A DNA stretch of 64,000 nucleotides from Tricholomella constricta (taxonomy: Eukaryota; Basidiomycota; Agaricomycetes; Agaricales; Lyophyllaceae): the NCBI GenBank assembly GCA_013368375.1, contig JAACJP010000006.1, positions 310,001 through 374,000 on the forward strand, in the 5' to 3' direction. Position 1 is the stretch's first letter; each line of letters starts with the position of its first letter. Below are positions 52,018-61,278 of this stretch, piece after piece. A program made the translations under genes and the position numbers. The notes under the pieces were generated by a model. That model was not told the DNA's origin. It did no database searches and saw nothing but the letters and a program-made list of their open reading frames with translations.

Positions 52018-54018
52018 TTAGGCAGGAACGGCGTGATAGCTAATGGAAGGCGCTACGAAAGGTTTAAGGTAATGCGGAATTGCAGGAGGGAATGGGAAGA
52101 GTTGCTTGCGGGGAGGAAAGTGGCCCCGGGAAGGAGCATCTGCTAGGTTCTCGGCTGAAGGTATCCATGAGGTCGTAATCCAGATTTTGTTAGCCTGAAA
52201 GTTTCCGACGATATGCCGTAGAATGGCGTTCTGTTGGGAATTGCGAGAGCGCCCGGCAGCGAGGGCGCCGACTACGCCCGAGTTGTCCGAGCGAAAGATC
52301 AAGTGACAGTTCGAGAGGCCGGAGGCTATGGTGGCACGCAGTGCAAGGTCGACAGCTACCATTTCGGCCCAGCCAATGTCGCGCTCGTCGGACTTCCATC
52401 CTGGTAATAGCTGCCAGGCCAGCCACTTCCCATTCAGGAAAAGCCCGATGCCCCAGGAGGTGCTAGCGTCGACGAAAATAGGCAGGTCAAGTGGAGGGGG
52501 TGGACGTACGATGTCCATGGAGCAGGGGTTGTTGGCGAGGATGTCCGTCCACCAAGAGATTTCCGCAGATACAGCGGGAGTGACGCGATGCCTACACCAA
52601 GGAGGAGAGTGTTCTGGAAAGGAAGAGCGGAACTTGTACAGGGCTGGAAGATGTGACCGTCCGGAAGGAATGACTAGACAGACGTGATTGAGGGTACCAA
52701 TGAGTGACTCGGTAGTTGTCAGGGATACAGAGGATCCGAGTGTCCAGGGTGAAAGTTTCGTGAGGTACTTAGAACGTTTGGCGGAGGGCAGGCGCACGGA
52801 TTTGGTTGCCAGACACCATTCAAAACCGATGTACATAAACGAGGTTGAGAAGGGAACGAATTTGTCCCGAGCCCACGGCCAGCCGAGGTCGGCTGCAATG
52901 GACCAGATGAGGGAATCGTCGTAAGAGAAAAGTGGAGCGCCGGAGGCAGAGCGGTTCTTAGGATACCGAAAGAAAATGAAATCGTCAACCCATTTAATAA
53001 CGGCGTCGATACCCTTGTGAAGGTATATCCACACGATGGCGTCCGCGACGAGACCGAATATACCGGGAGCGGGACATATTCCGAAATTGAGACGGCCATC
53101 AAGATGGATGAGGCCGTTGAGCATGATAGCGGTAGCTGTGCGATCGATAGGTTTGGTTGGAATGTTGCGGAATGCGGAGTCGACGTCGAAGACGCAGGCT
53201 TCGGTATGCTCAGGGGCGTCGGCGGCGAGAAGGTAGCAAACTGAAAAGGTACCCCAGGCGCACTGAAAATGTTTCGCATTGATGGATGAATTAATGGAAG
53301 GTACAAGGGGGTTTCCGCGAGGGTAGGAGTGGTCGACAGTGATACGGAGTTTACCAGGAGTTCTCTCAATTACGTTAAGGGGGGCAGTACGGTAGTGTCC
53401 GAAAAGTGCGGTAGCTAAGGAAGGTGGATAGCCGCGGGAGAGCCGACCGAGTTTGATTTCCTCGGAGAGCTTGGAAACGACGAAGGCATGATGGACAGGA
53501 GATTTGTAGTGGTTGGGAGGACAGTACGTGTGATCAAGGGCAAAGTTTTCGAGACCTAAGCTGAAGCCGGAGAGGAGGCCTTTCGGAACCTCCGAGAAGC
53601 GAGGAAGACCGCCGGTTTCCTGTAGTAGGGCGGTCCAGCGCGCGGGATGAAGCGGCGTGGAGATGGGGAGATGTAGTTCAGAGAGGACACTGTTGCGCAC
53701 CATGGATAGCAACTCCGCAGAGCGAACAGGAGTGGACGTGCAGGCATTCGGACTTAGCGCACGAGGAGGGACCGTTCCAGCCGTAGCAGAAGAGGCGGCC
53801 ACCGGGTCCCTTCCAACGACCATCGGCATCTTTGACGAGATACTTGGCAGGGCCAGGACACTTGGAGAAGCGATGGTCACAGCTGCCGCAGCACATGCAT
53901 CGGATAGAGCGAGAGTCCCGCTGGGAGTTACCCCGAGAGCGTGGCCAGCCGGAATCCGGTCTGCGAGAGGAACCACCGGTGGAGGAAGGGCCCGCACCAC
54001 CGTCGGAGGAGCGGGCAT
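52018..54018 (-). CDS. Reverse transcriptase-RNase H of the Ngaro-like element
   Basis: Open from ATG 54018 to stop 52018, without breaks. The RT domain has GKLRITVDHSYPRGNPLVPS, ACVFDVDSAFRNIPTK (first catalytic Asp), LNFGICPAPGIFGLVADAIV and KWVDDFIFFRYPK, a WVDD in place of YxDD, as in DIRS/Ngaro-type RTs. The connection has SLIGTLNHVCLVIPSGRSHL. RNase H follows: LPIFVDASTSWGIGLFLNGK, WAEMVAVDLALRATI (Glu), FRSDNSGVVGALAAGRSRN (Asp) and WIPSAENLADAPSRG. The first 110 codons overlap the gag-like frame and have low complexity, so true translation may begin near 53700 or after frameshifting from gag. Confidence 0.9.
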   Translation of the reverse strand: MPAPPTVVRALPPPVVPLADRIPAGHALGVTPSGTLALSDACAAAAVTIASPSVLALPSISSKMPMVVGRDPVAASSATAGTVPPRALSPNACTSTPVRSAELLSMVRNSVLSELHLPISTPLHPARWTALLQETGGLPRFSEVPKGLLSGFSLGLENFALDHTYCPPNHYKSPVHHAFVVSKLSEEIKLGRLSRGYPPSLATALFGHYRTAPLNVIERTPGKLRITVDHSYPRGNPLVPSINSSINAKHFQCAWGTFSVCYLLAADAPEHTEACVFDVDSAFRNIPTKPIDRTATAIMLNGLIHLDGRLNFGICPAPGIFGLVADAIVWIYLHKGIDAVIKWVDDFIFFRYPKNRSASGAPLFSYDDSLIWSIAADLGWPWARDKFVPFSTSFMYIGFEWCLATKSVRLPSAKRSKYLTKLSPWTLGSSVSLTTTESLIGTLNHVCLVIPSGRSHLPALYKFRSSFPEHSPPWCRHRVTPAVSAEISWWTDILANNPCSMDIVRPPPPLDLPIFVDASTSWGIGLFLNGKWLAWQLLPGWKSDERDIGWAEMVAVDLALRATIASGLSNCHLIFRSDNSGVVGALAAGRSRNSQQNAILRHIVGNFQANKIWITTSWIPSAENLADAPSRGHFPPRKQLFPFPPAIPHYLKPFVAPSISYHAVPA

Positions 54019-55883
54019 CACGAAAGAACTTCGGAGCGGAAGAGGTACTTGGAGCAGGGGCAGTTAAGGAATTCATAGTGCGGGCAACGCGGGCACGGTC
54101 ATAGGTCTGATATACGGACTCGTGGAACTGATCCACGGAGAACATAGGGCGACCGGAGTGAAGCCGAGAGAGGAACTGTCGTCGAATAAAGATGTCATAT
54201 TCGACGTAAGTGGAGAAATTGCTCTCGAAGTCGGGACGGCGTAGAATGATGCGGTAGTGGGATTTGAAGGCCGAGGCCACGCGGCGAGCGCCAGAACCAC
54301 CGGCGCGATGGTCGTTCGGACAGTGATAGTGATATTTAATGGCATCGACGAAGTTGCGAGTCGCCTGCATCCAGCCGAGAATGGGAATCCTTAGCTCCCT
54401 GGAGCAGTCAAGTGCAGAACTGCGCAATTGTAGATGACCGCCGGCGTTGAGGGCGATGGAGGTATCGTCCTGACGGAGGGGCGCGAAGGATGCGGAGCGG
54501 CACGCGTCGTTGGTGAGCGCATCGAGAGGAATGTATTCCTGCCAGCCCCCGCGGAGGATGCGGACGACGCGATCCGGTGTAACTATCTCATTGGCGTTAA
54601 GCTCAGATGTGAAGTCATTAGGATTGCCGTAGTCGTCGTAGGCGCCGTCGTCAGACAGCGAGGAGTCGACTGAGAACGGGTCGGGCGCAACGGGGGAGGA
54701 AGGAGGATGGATATGATGATGTGTAGGAGGGCGAGCACGCGGAGCTGGTTGAGCCGGATACGGCACGTAAGAGTGCGGACGGGAGGATCGGAGCGCGTGA
54801 TGAGATCGGGAAGCGCGTTGGCGATCTGCTGCGGAGTGAGAACGCCAGGGGGCATGGTCGTCCCCGTGGCAGTGGGGAACGTGGTTGTGCGTGGGGGGGC
54901 ACTGACCGACCGGAGGAGCGGTGGCGAGAGGCGGAAGCGATAGGTGGAGGGTCGTCTGCATGGATGGACTCGGAGTCCGGCCGCATGAAATCCTGGCCTG
55001 TCCTGGCCGCCTGGAGAAGGTCCTCGCCGTATGCGCGCAGGACAGCTGCAAGCTCGTCCTCCGTAAAGAGACGGCCGGTGGAAGGGCGTGGAGAGGATGC
55101 GCTCGATGGAGAAGCAGGTGCACGAGGTTCGGGGGACGGAACTTCTGAAAAGTGAACGGAAGGCCGAGAGGATTGGCCGCGAGAGGGAGCCCTGGAGACG
55201 GGGCGTGCAGAAGCTATGATCTCGTCGATGAAATCCGGTTCGAGATCCGCAGAGCGAGCGCGTCTCTTACCCTTGGCGTGAGAGGAGAGAGGGGCAGCTG
55301 GGGACGCGGTCCGCGAAGGTACGGGAGAGTCGAGGGTAATAATGGGAACAGGTTGAGAGGACTGTGTTGGATGACGTAGGGTATTCAGGACGGCGGCATG
55401 GGCAGCGTGGACGACTGCAGGAGAGAAGGAGGGAAGTACGGAGGTGGAAGGGACAAGGGGTGTGTAGGAAGGAGACGCGATGTAAGCGGTAGGGATAGAG
55501 GGTAGCGCGCTGGAGACAGGAGTTATACCGGATGAGGAAGTAGGATTACTGTTTTCGGAAGGAAGAGTAGAGAGGCTGAGATCGCGTGAAATACGACCCG
55601 GTACGGGGGGTGACGTAGCTCGAGTTGTGCATTGGGGATCCCCAAAGGAAGGGAGGGGATCGGAGGCTCGAGGGTGGGGATCGGAGGCTCGAGCGATGAC
55701 AGGAGGTGCCAGCGAAGTCCCATTGGAAGCGTCTGTAGTGTAAGCAGTAGAGGGAGGCGTCGTTGACGATGAAGGGTTGGCCTGAAGATCGCTGGAGGCA
55801 GAAGCCGGCAAATCCTCCTTGGATGGAGGGGAGGTAGCGCGAGACGCAGAACGAGCGGGTTTACGCTTAGGCGGGGGAGCCAT
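53678..55883 (-). pseudogene. gag-like region of the Ngaro-like element (frame changes)
   Basis: ATG 55883 starts MAPPPKRKPARSASRATSPP and a Ser/Pro-rich N-terminal region, with GRLFTEDELAAVLRAYGEDL near 55050. The sense reading then seems to jump frame at a run of seven C (minus strand, 54893-54899) to MPPGVLTPQQIANALPDLIT, and again near 54785 to the frame holding SYVPYPAQPAPRARPPT. The latter continues through ELNANEIVTPDRVVRILRGG, GWMQATRNFVDAIKYHYHCP and a CMCCGSCDHRFSKC zinc-knuckle-like motif, then a second Cys/His cluster CLHVHSCSLC and AIHGAQQCPL. Stop at 53678, overlapping RT. The shifts may be mutations, assembly errors at homopolymers, or unusual expression. Confidence 0.6.
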
Positions 55884-55950
55884 GAACACGGAGGTATTGG
55901 AAGTGGAGGATGGCGAGAGGAGGAAGTAGACGCGAAGCGCGATGGGAACT

Positions 55951-56129
55951 GCGCGATGGGAACTGCGCGAGTGAACTACGCGGGTAGTGGTTACCGACTA
56001 CGGTTCCGGTTACAGAGGAGGAGAGTACGCGTAGATGGAGGTAGGAAGTTAAGAGGCGCCAGGTCATGTGGCCGCGTGTCACGAAACGTGTCCTCTCTCA
56101 TCCCGTGCCTCCCTTCGGAGGACTTCCAT
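55951..56129 (-). repeat. A1 repeat (5' end of the Ngaro-like element)
   Basis: 179 bp, matching A2. Its outer edge (CTTCCAT, 56129) is the boundary with host DNA. An extra partial copy of the first 16 bases (GCGCGATGGGAACTGC) lies just inside, at about 55938-55953. Confidence 0.92.
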
Positions 56130-56147
56130 TCGTGCAATCTCCTTATC

Positions 56148-57213
56148 ATGACTACTTGGACCCCAACGCTTCTTCTGCTCTCTGCACCTCCATTTCCATA
56201 CGAGGATGAAGCAATTTCACAGATTTCAAATACCGAAGCCTTCGAGACAGGCATTGATGCTAGGGATGGTCGGAAATGCATTGTCTGTGGTCGAACAGAG
56301 GGCTTAGATCACTGTCATCTGGTGGGGAAGAAGGATATCGCAAGAGTTAGTTCATTCTTATCTCAATATGCCTGCCTATGTTAACCCAAGCATCCTCAGT
56401 GGGAATTATTGAGACAAAAGGGGCTTATCCCTTTGCCGGCCAAGGGGGTTCTCCATGAAGCTAGAAATGGGGTTTTGATGTGCAAAAACCATCATGACGA
56501 TTTCGATAAACATCGATTTTTCATTCGATGGGAGCCGACGGTAAGTTCATGCCTACCTCATCCTGCACTGTTGGCTAGAACTCTTCAAGTAGTCCGGACG
56601 ATTTGTCTTGATCAATTTCTCCCGCTTTGAAGGACTCGATAAATATCATGGCCGTGCGGTTGGATTATTTCGCGGGGACCATCGGATACCATTTTATGGG
56701 GCTTTCCTCGACCAAGAAATGCGTGTCCGGGGTCGTTACCCGTACATCCCGGAATTCGCTGATCGCCCGATCGAGTTGCCTCCCAGATGGCAACCCTGGA
56801 TCGAGAAAGACCTGAGCAGGGGCGGCAGTGGAGATGGAGATGGAGGACATAATTGGGCAAGTGGTGGGAAGGACCAAGACAAGGACGGCAAGGAAGATGA
56901 GGGAGAGTGGAGTGGTGATGATGATCTCTCCGCAACCATCCTCCTAAAGCCTTTGACCAGATCTGGCGGAAAAGAATCCTATGATGTCGCAGAAACCGAT
57001 TATCAGGCAAACGCGGCCACATCACTCCATCCCATTCCTATCCCGTCCACCGTTACCTTCAAGAATCCCATGACAAACACCTCTGAACTAGAGGGCATAA
57101 TGCGTCATGCTCATCAACAGCCAAGTTGGAAGGCAGCTGTCATCGAGGGGGAATCTTGGGAGGGGACTGCTGAAGAGAACATTGCTAAGTATATGCGAGT
57201 ACTGCAGCCCTGA
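56148..57213 (+). CDS. HNH-domain protein (fungal HNH_2 type)
   Basis: Three exons. Exon 1 from ATG 56148 (MTTWTPTLLLLSAPPFPYED) has KCIVCGRTEGLDHCHLVGKK, with a CxxC and the first His pair. Exon 2 (after the intron ending near 56399) has WELLRQKGLIPLPAKG and ARNGVLMCKNHHDDFDKHRF, giving the N and last H of the HNH beta-beta-alpha metal motif. Exon 3, after an intron to about 56590, has RFVLINFSRFEGLDKYHGRA and FYGAFLDQEMRVRGRYP, then an acidic and Gly-rich tail, ending AKYMRVLQP at 57213. This family is common and expanded in mushrooms; no nuclease function has been shown for most. The start lies 18 bp from the retroelement, so its native promoter has been displaced. Confidence 0.82.
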
Positions 57214-57778
57214 TCATCCCTTCCTCTTTGCCGTCCACAATGCTCTTCATGTTCTTCTTGTACTCCTGCTCTTCTTCTTCGCTGTCAGGCCCTTGTAAAT
57301 AATATATATTTCCTGAACCATGCATGACGCTGAGGATGACACCAAGGAAACGCCGCTCCCCGTTCCGCTTGGAATCTGAGACCCGGATAGTGCTCAAGCA
57401 TCAACGATATTACACCTGTTACAATCTCGCCCTTTAAAGCGATGCACCCGGCCATTCGGGCCTCTTAGACGTTCCCCACCGGCGTCGCGGGATAGGTATT
57501 CACCAACGATCCTTGACGACTCACTCCGTGTACTTCAATGGCATCACAATAGGCAGAGCGACAGTCTAACTATACCCACTCGGTGAGCACAACCTCCGTT
57601 ACCACCGTCCGCGTCATTCTTGTTCGGGCCACTGTGCATTGCGAGCTCACGGACGATGCTCCTTCTCATGCCCGGGAGGTCGATCGAGAGGTCAAAAATT
57701 CAACAGGGAAGTCTTTGCAGCGCAATATGCATGCAAAAGGCGTAGCCCGCACAATTTCATAACGTTTGCACAGGTCTG
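57214..57778. other. Intergenic with one 43-bp repeat
   Basis: No gene seen. Contains one member of the 43-bp repeat family at 57706-57748, close to the duplication breakpoint at about 57779. Confidence 0.5.
57706..57748 (+). repeat. 43-bp repeat unit, isolated copy
   Basis: Starts GGGAAGTCTTTGCAG, has GCATGC at its centre and ends AAAAGGCGTAGCCC. Related to the cluster at 59848-60050. Confidence 0.85.
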
Positions 57779-58462
57779 GGCGCCGCCCCCCTTTCTCCGA
57801 TGGCATCGCTCAGTACGTGCCCTTTTGTCTTTCTTTCTCACTGCTTGAATCTCATCACGGTACAGCCCCGAAGTGAACCACTCTGACGCCCTCGCCTCCA
57901 TACCGCGTTCCATAACTGCCCTCATCTACCAAAACCGCTCCCTCCCCTCCGCCCGTCAATTCGTCCACTCCTACTTCCTAGCCCGTGAGATCGACCTCCG
58001 CAGCATGATCAAATTCCGGGATCCCAAAAAGGCCCTCCTCGAGATGGTCAACTAGTTCCAGCGCGAGCGGCCGAAATCTCGGTCCATCCCTCCCCATTTC
58101 TCCTTCTTATCTTACTGACCACGCCGTCCTCCAGGTTACTGAAAGAAACGGGTCGTTTCTCAAACTCGCCCGTGTTCGTCGTGGGTATCTACTCGGGTGC
58201 GGACCAGCTCGGCGAAGGCTTCGGCAGCTCCCTGAAGATGGCTGAGTTCCGCGCAGCGGAGGACGCGTTGCACCGCGTGTACCTCATTCGGACGCCGAAC
58301 GAGCTTATCCAGCTCCCGACGTCGACCTTTCCCCTCGGCGTGGGCAGCGTGTTCAGCGCAGAGGGCAAGGAGAATGCATACACGGCGCCGGAGCTCGTGA
58401 TGTCAGAGATTACTTATTCGAGCTCGGGGAAGAGCTCGGTGCTGGGCCCGCGGAGACGGTGA
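57779..58462 (+). pseudogene. 5'-truncated, nonsense-bearing copy of mL44
   Basis: Matches 42178-42860. It lacks the presequence and RNase III-fold N-terminal half. The remaining exons read SDALASIPRSITALIYQNRS, then TAG at 58053-58055 where the intact copy has AAG (Lys, LLEMVNK). The final exon (58140-58462) is nearly identical to the intact gene (one visible change, Thr to Ile in VYLIRTPNE). It cannot make mL44. Confidence 0.9.
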
Positions 58463-58594
58463 TGTTTATTATACAGCTAATTACTTATTGCAAACGTCTA
58501 ATTGAGAATGTGTTGCTGGAAATTGAAAAAAAACAAAGGTATAAGGCTACAGAGCTGGGTATAACGACCGTGCTGGGCGGCGGAGGGTCCCTAT

Positions 58595-59612
58595 TCAAGC
58601 TTCAAGGCCCAATCGTCGCCGCTCCTCGCGTTCCCGCTCGAGCTTGGTAGTTCTGTCCTCGGCAACAGTAATCGTATCATCCCAAGCCACAAACAATTCA
58701 GAGAGAGCATCCACCTAGAAAATACCTATTTCATCCTCCTCTTATGAAAAGCAAGCAAGCATAACACGCACCTGAGTTGCATGTCGCTCCATCAGCGCCG
58801 CCGTCCGCCTCTCCAACGCCGCAGCCAGCTCCACGTCCGTCTGGTGTGCCTTTAGCAGCGCCACCAGCCGCGGCTGCAGCTCCTCATACCCTTCACAATA
58901 CTATTAGTCATGCAAAGAAAAGGAACGAAGACACGACGCTCACCCGCAAGCTTCCCTGCGCCTGTGACGCCCTTCTGCTCCAGCAGCTCAATCTCGCGCA
59001 TGTCGCGATCCGCCGCGCGGATGTCCGGCTCCATCTCTGTGAGGAACGCCTCGAGCTGCTCCGGCGACATCGTGTCGTACGATGGCGCCTCTGTGAGGGA
59101 CCCCGACAGCGCAAAAGCCGGCGTCAGGAGGTGCGCGTGCTGGTCGTCTGACCGGTTGGTAAGTGATTGAATCGAAAGTGAAAGTAGAAGAGGGGCAAGA
59201 ACGCACAATGGGCCATGAAGCGTTTGAGGCCTTCGTTGCCCTCGACTACGGCATCGAGGCGCCGCTGGAGGTCCTCTGCGGTGCGGCATAGGGTCTCGGC
59301 GGGACCGAGGTGATCGTGTGGGGGCCGCTCGCGCTCTTTGCCTTTGCGGTCGCGGGCGTCCTGCTTGACGCCGAGGAGAATCGCCTCGAGCCAGCGCAGA
59401 CGCAGATCGAGGGCGAGGGCGGGATCGATGTTAGGTGGAACAAGTTGCATATCGGGTGGTGGTGGTGGTGGCGGTGGTCGGGTGGGAAAGAAGGCAGAGA
59501 TGGAGGAGGGCGGCGGAGAGGAGGGAGGAGGAGAGGAGGGCGGAGTGGAAGAGTTGGAGAGGATACGATGGCGTTGGAAATCGCCCAGGAAGACGCTGCC
59601 TATGTTCGCCAT
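58595..59612 (-). CDS. Dynactin subunit p22/p24 (DCTN3)-like protein
   Basis: Intact copy of a gene that is broken at 42993-43768. ATG 59612 begins MANIGSVFLGDFQRHRILSN, then a Ser/Pro-rich stretch and a DMQLVPPNIDPALALDLRLR helix, RWLEAILLG, resembling the start of dynactin p22 (Pfam Dynactin_p22). Exons joined at three introns encode GNEGLKRFMAHYDQHAHLLT, MSPEQLEAFLTEMEPDIRAA, EIELLEQKGVTGAGKLAGYE, ELQPRLVALLKAHQTDVELA, ERRTAALMERHATQ and DALSELFVAWDDTITVAED. The ending is EREERRRLGLEA, TGA 58595-58597. The coiled-coil layout and the F-x-x-W-D near the C-terminus match human DCTN3 in order, but identity is low, so the name is a family inference. Dynactin supports dynein transport. Confidence 0.7.
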
Positions 59613-59847
59613 CGTCGATTGATATTGTGTTGCCGTCTATTATATTATTCCGAAGTGCCATTTACCGTCATCACCTACACCGCCGTTTGCGATGCGCTCG
59701 ACGCTGCCGCCTCCTCTACCCAAACCATTCGAGTCTCGGAATGCCCAGACAGGGTACATTCCGTTGCAGTATGACGCGCACGCAACAGGCGTAGCGGTGT
59801 TGCTCAGCAGGCGATGAGACAGGTCTTGGGACCCTCGCTTTCGCACA

Positions 59848-60050
59848 GGGAAGTCTTCGTACTGCGATAAGCGTGCAGAAGGCGTAGCCCCCATCATCCC
59901 AGCTCTTTGCATCGCTAAAAGCATGCGCAACGCGTAGGCATAATAATTTACCTCACGGGAAGTCTCTGCACTATGCAGAAGGCGTAGCCCATGACATCCT
60001 ATTTTACGGGAAGTCTCTGCACTGCAAAAAGCATGCAGAAGGCGTAGCCC
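59848..60050 (+). repeat. Cluster of 43-bp repeat units
   Basis: Units at 59848-59890, a degenerate one at about 59901-59940, a 34-bp shortened one at 59957-59990, and 60008-60050. Consensus starts GGGAAGTCTCTGCACTGC, has GCATGC, and ends AGAAGGCGTAGCCC. Units are separated by 10-20 bp of differing sequence. Confidence 0.85.
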
Positions 60051-60289
60051 CCAACCATGCATCGATAATCCTGCTCCGGCCCCTGATGGACCTGCTGCCT
60101 CTTGAGCCTTCGAGCTCGCCAGTCTCCCTTTTGAGACAATTTGCGCACAGGCCCTGTCAATGTTTAGTCATCAATCACGCATTCTAATGCACGTGATGTC
60201 AGAGGAATCGCGTCGACGCTCTGGTGTTACTGCTACCTTACTTACAGGCAGGCTGGTGCTCCATCAATCGCATGATTATTAGTGCTCGC
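60051..60289. other. Spacer without a gene
   Basis: Nothing recognised. Confidence 0.4.
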
Positions 60290-60749
60290 AAGTCCAAATG
60301 GTCTTTGGGGGCAGGGAATGCGGTTGACGTAACTGTCACATCGCTGGCAAGTGCATCGACTTCATCACCAAATACACCTATACTTTTCAATTTGATCAGC
60401 TCTTTATGTTTCCGCAACATTCCTCAACCAAGGCATCGGCGGCGCGTGGCATCTCAGGAGCACCGTTGAGCATCGACTCTTTTGTGGGCTCAATTCCCCG
60501 TTAACGGGTAGCAAGCTGTGCATGGCTCGAGTTGACCCTCAATTGACGCATGGGTGCAAAGTGGTCCTAGATGTTGATCGTGCTGCACTGAATGGGCTGG
60601 AGGGCGTTCAGCGGACCTACATTCGTAGGATGTTGCACCTCTCCGTTCGTTCTCTTCTCCATCCACTGTACACTGAGACGGGCTTGATGCCTCTAACTCT
60701 GCTTCATTCTCTGCATCTAGTCATTCTCCTTTCGGTGGCACGTAGATAG
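60290..60749 (+). pseudogene. Degenerate LINE (Tad-like) reverse-transcriptase relic
   Basis: The open stretch 60522-60749 reads MARVDPQLTHGCKVVLDVDR and LEGVQRTYIRRMLHLSVRSL, then LYTETGLMPLTLLHSL. Similar C-terminal segments (ARVDPHLTHGCE, VQxxYLRRLLGL, LFTETGxxPxRYRR) are typical of non-LTR retroelement ORF2 proteins in mushrooms. Upstream pieces resemble the same protein in shifted frames. No complete ORF, endonuclease or poly-A tail is seen. Confidence 0.55.
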
Positions 60750-61278
60750 ACTAATCCGTGAGATTCCGAATATCGCACCGGCGCTGGTCTATTTATGTCC
60801 GTAGCATACATTTGATGCCATGTATGTAGTACGGCCCCCGCTTGTTCTTTTTCGGGACCGCTGCGGGTAACTTATCCATCCATCCATCCATCCGACAAAA
60901 ATATTCAACTCAGCCGCTTCACTTGCTCTCATCATCAATGAAGGTGGTTCCATAGTGAGCTGGCCCTCTGGTAATCTGATGCGAAGAAATATAGATACTG
61001 GAGGTGAATACTAGGCCGATACTACAAAGTTAAACCGTCATCTTGTGCGCTTTCGCTTCCCTGATGAGAAAGCCGCAAGATTTATTTATGAGCGCAAGGG
61101 CGAGCTGTTGTAACAGCAGGTCGTCCTTGAGGTCGCATTGGATCATAACGAATGCATCATATAGATTCGTTTCAACATCATTTCTTTCCTTCCGCTGATC
61201 TTGCCCAGCCGTAGACTCGTACCAGTCCCTAAAGAATTGCGAGAGTTGATGACAGTCGATCAACGCTACCGCAAAATA
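60750..61278. other. Spacer with (TCCA)n microsatellite
   Basis: Contains TCCATCCATCCATCCATCC at about 60876-60894. A 77-codon minus-strand open frame (61030-61263) has no recognisable similarity and is not called. Confidence 0.45.

Larger units (their letters stand above)
44189..56129 (-). mobile_element. Ngaro-like tyrosine-recombinase retrotransposon (about 6.06 kb without insertions)
   Basis: Coding strand is minus. Order in element orientation: A1 repeat (56129-55951), gag-like region, RT-RNase H, tyrosine recombinase, B1 (50644-50501), A2 (50500-50322), 109-bp spacer, B2 (50212-44189, interrupted). The A copies (179 bp) and B copies (144 bp) look identical by eye. B1 and A2 abut, and their junction CCAT/TTCG equals the two outer ends joined, as expected from a circular intermediate inserted by a tyrosine recombinase. 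No integrase of the DDE type, no LTRs and no target-site duplication are seen. Two Tc1/mariner-like elements sit in B2. Split direct repeats fit Ngaro rather than DIRS, which has inverted ends. The identical repeats suggest recent insertion. Confidence 0.88.

Noticed and set aside
44189..56129. Classification as a DIRS element
   Set aside because: DIRS elements have inverted termini and an internal complementary region; here the repeats are direct and split A-B.
59848..60050. Spaced repeats resembling a short CRISPR array
   Set aside because: Units differ in length and sequence, spacers are irregular and short, there is no cas context, and the host is a eukaryote.
61030..61263. 77-codon minus ORF next to the TIR element
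   Set aside because: No similarity recognised and no start or splice evidence.
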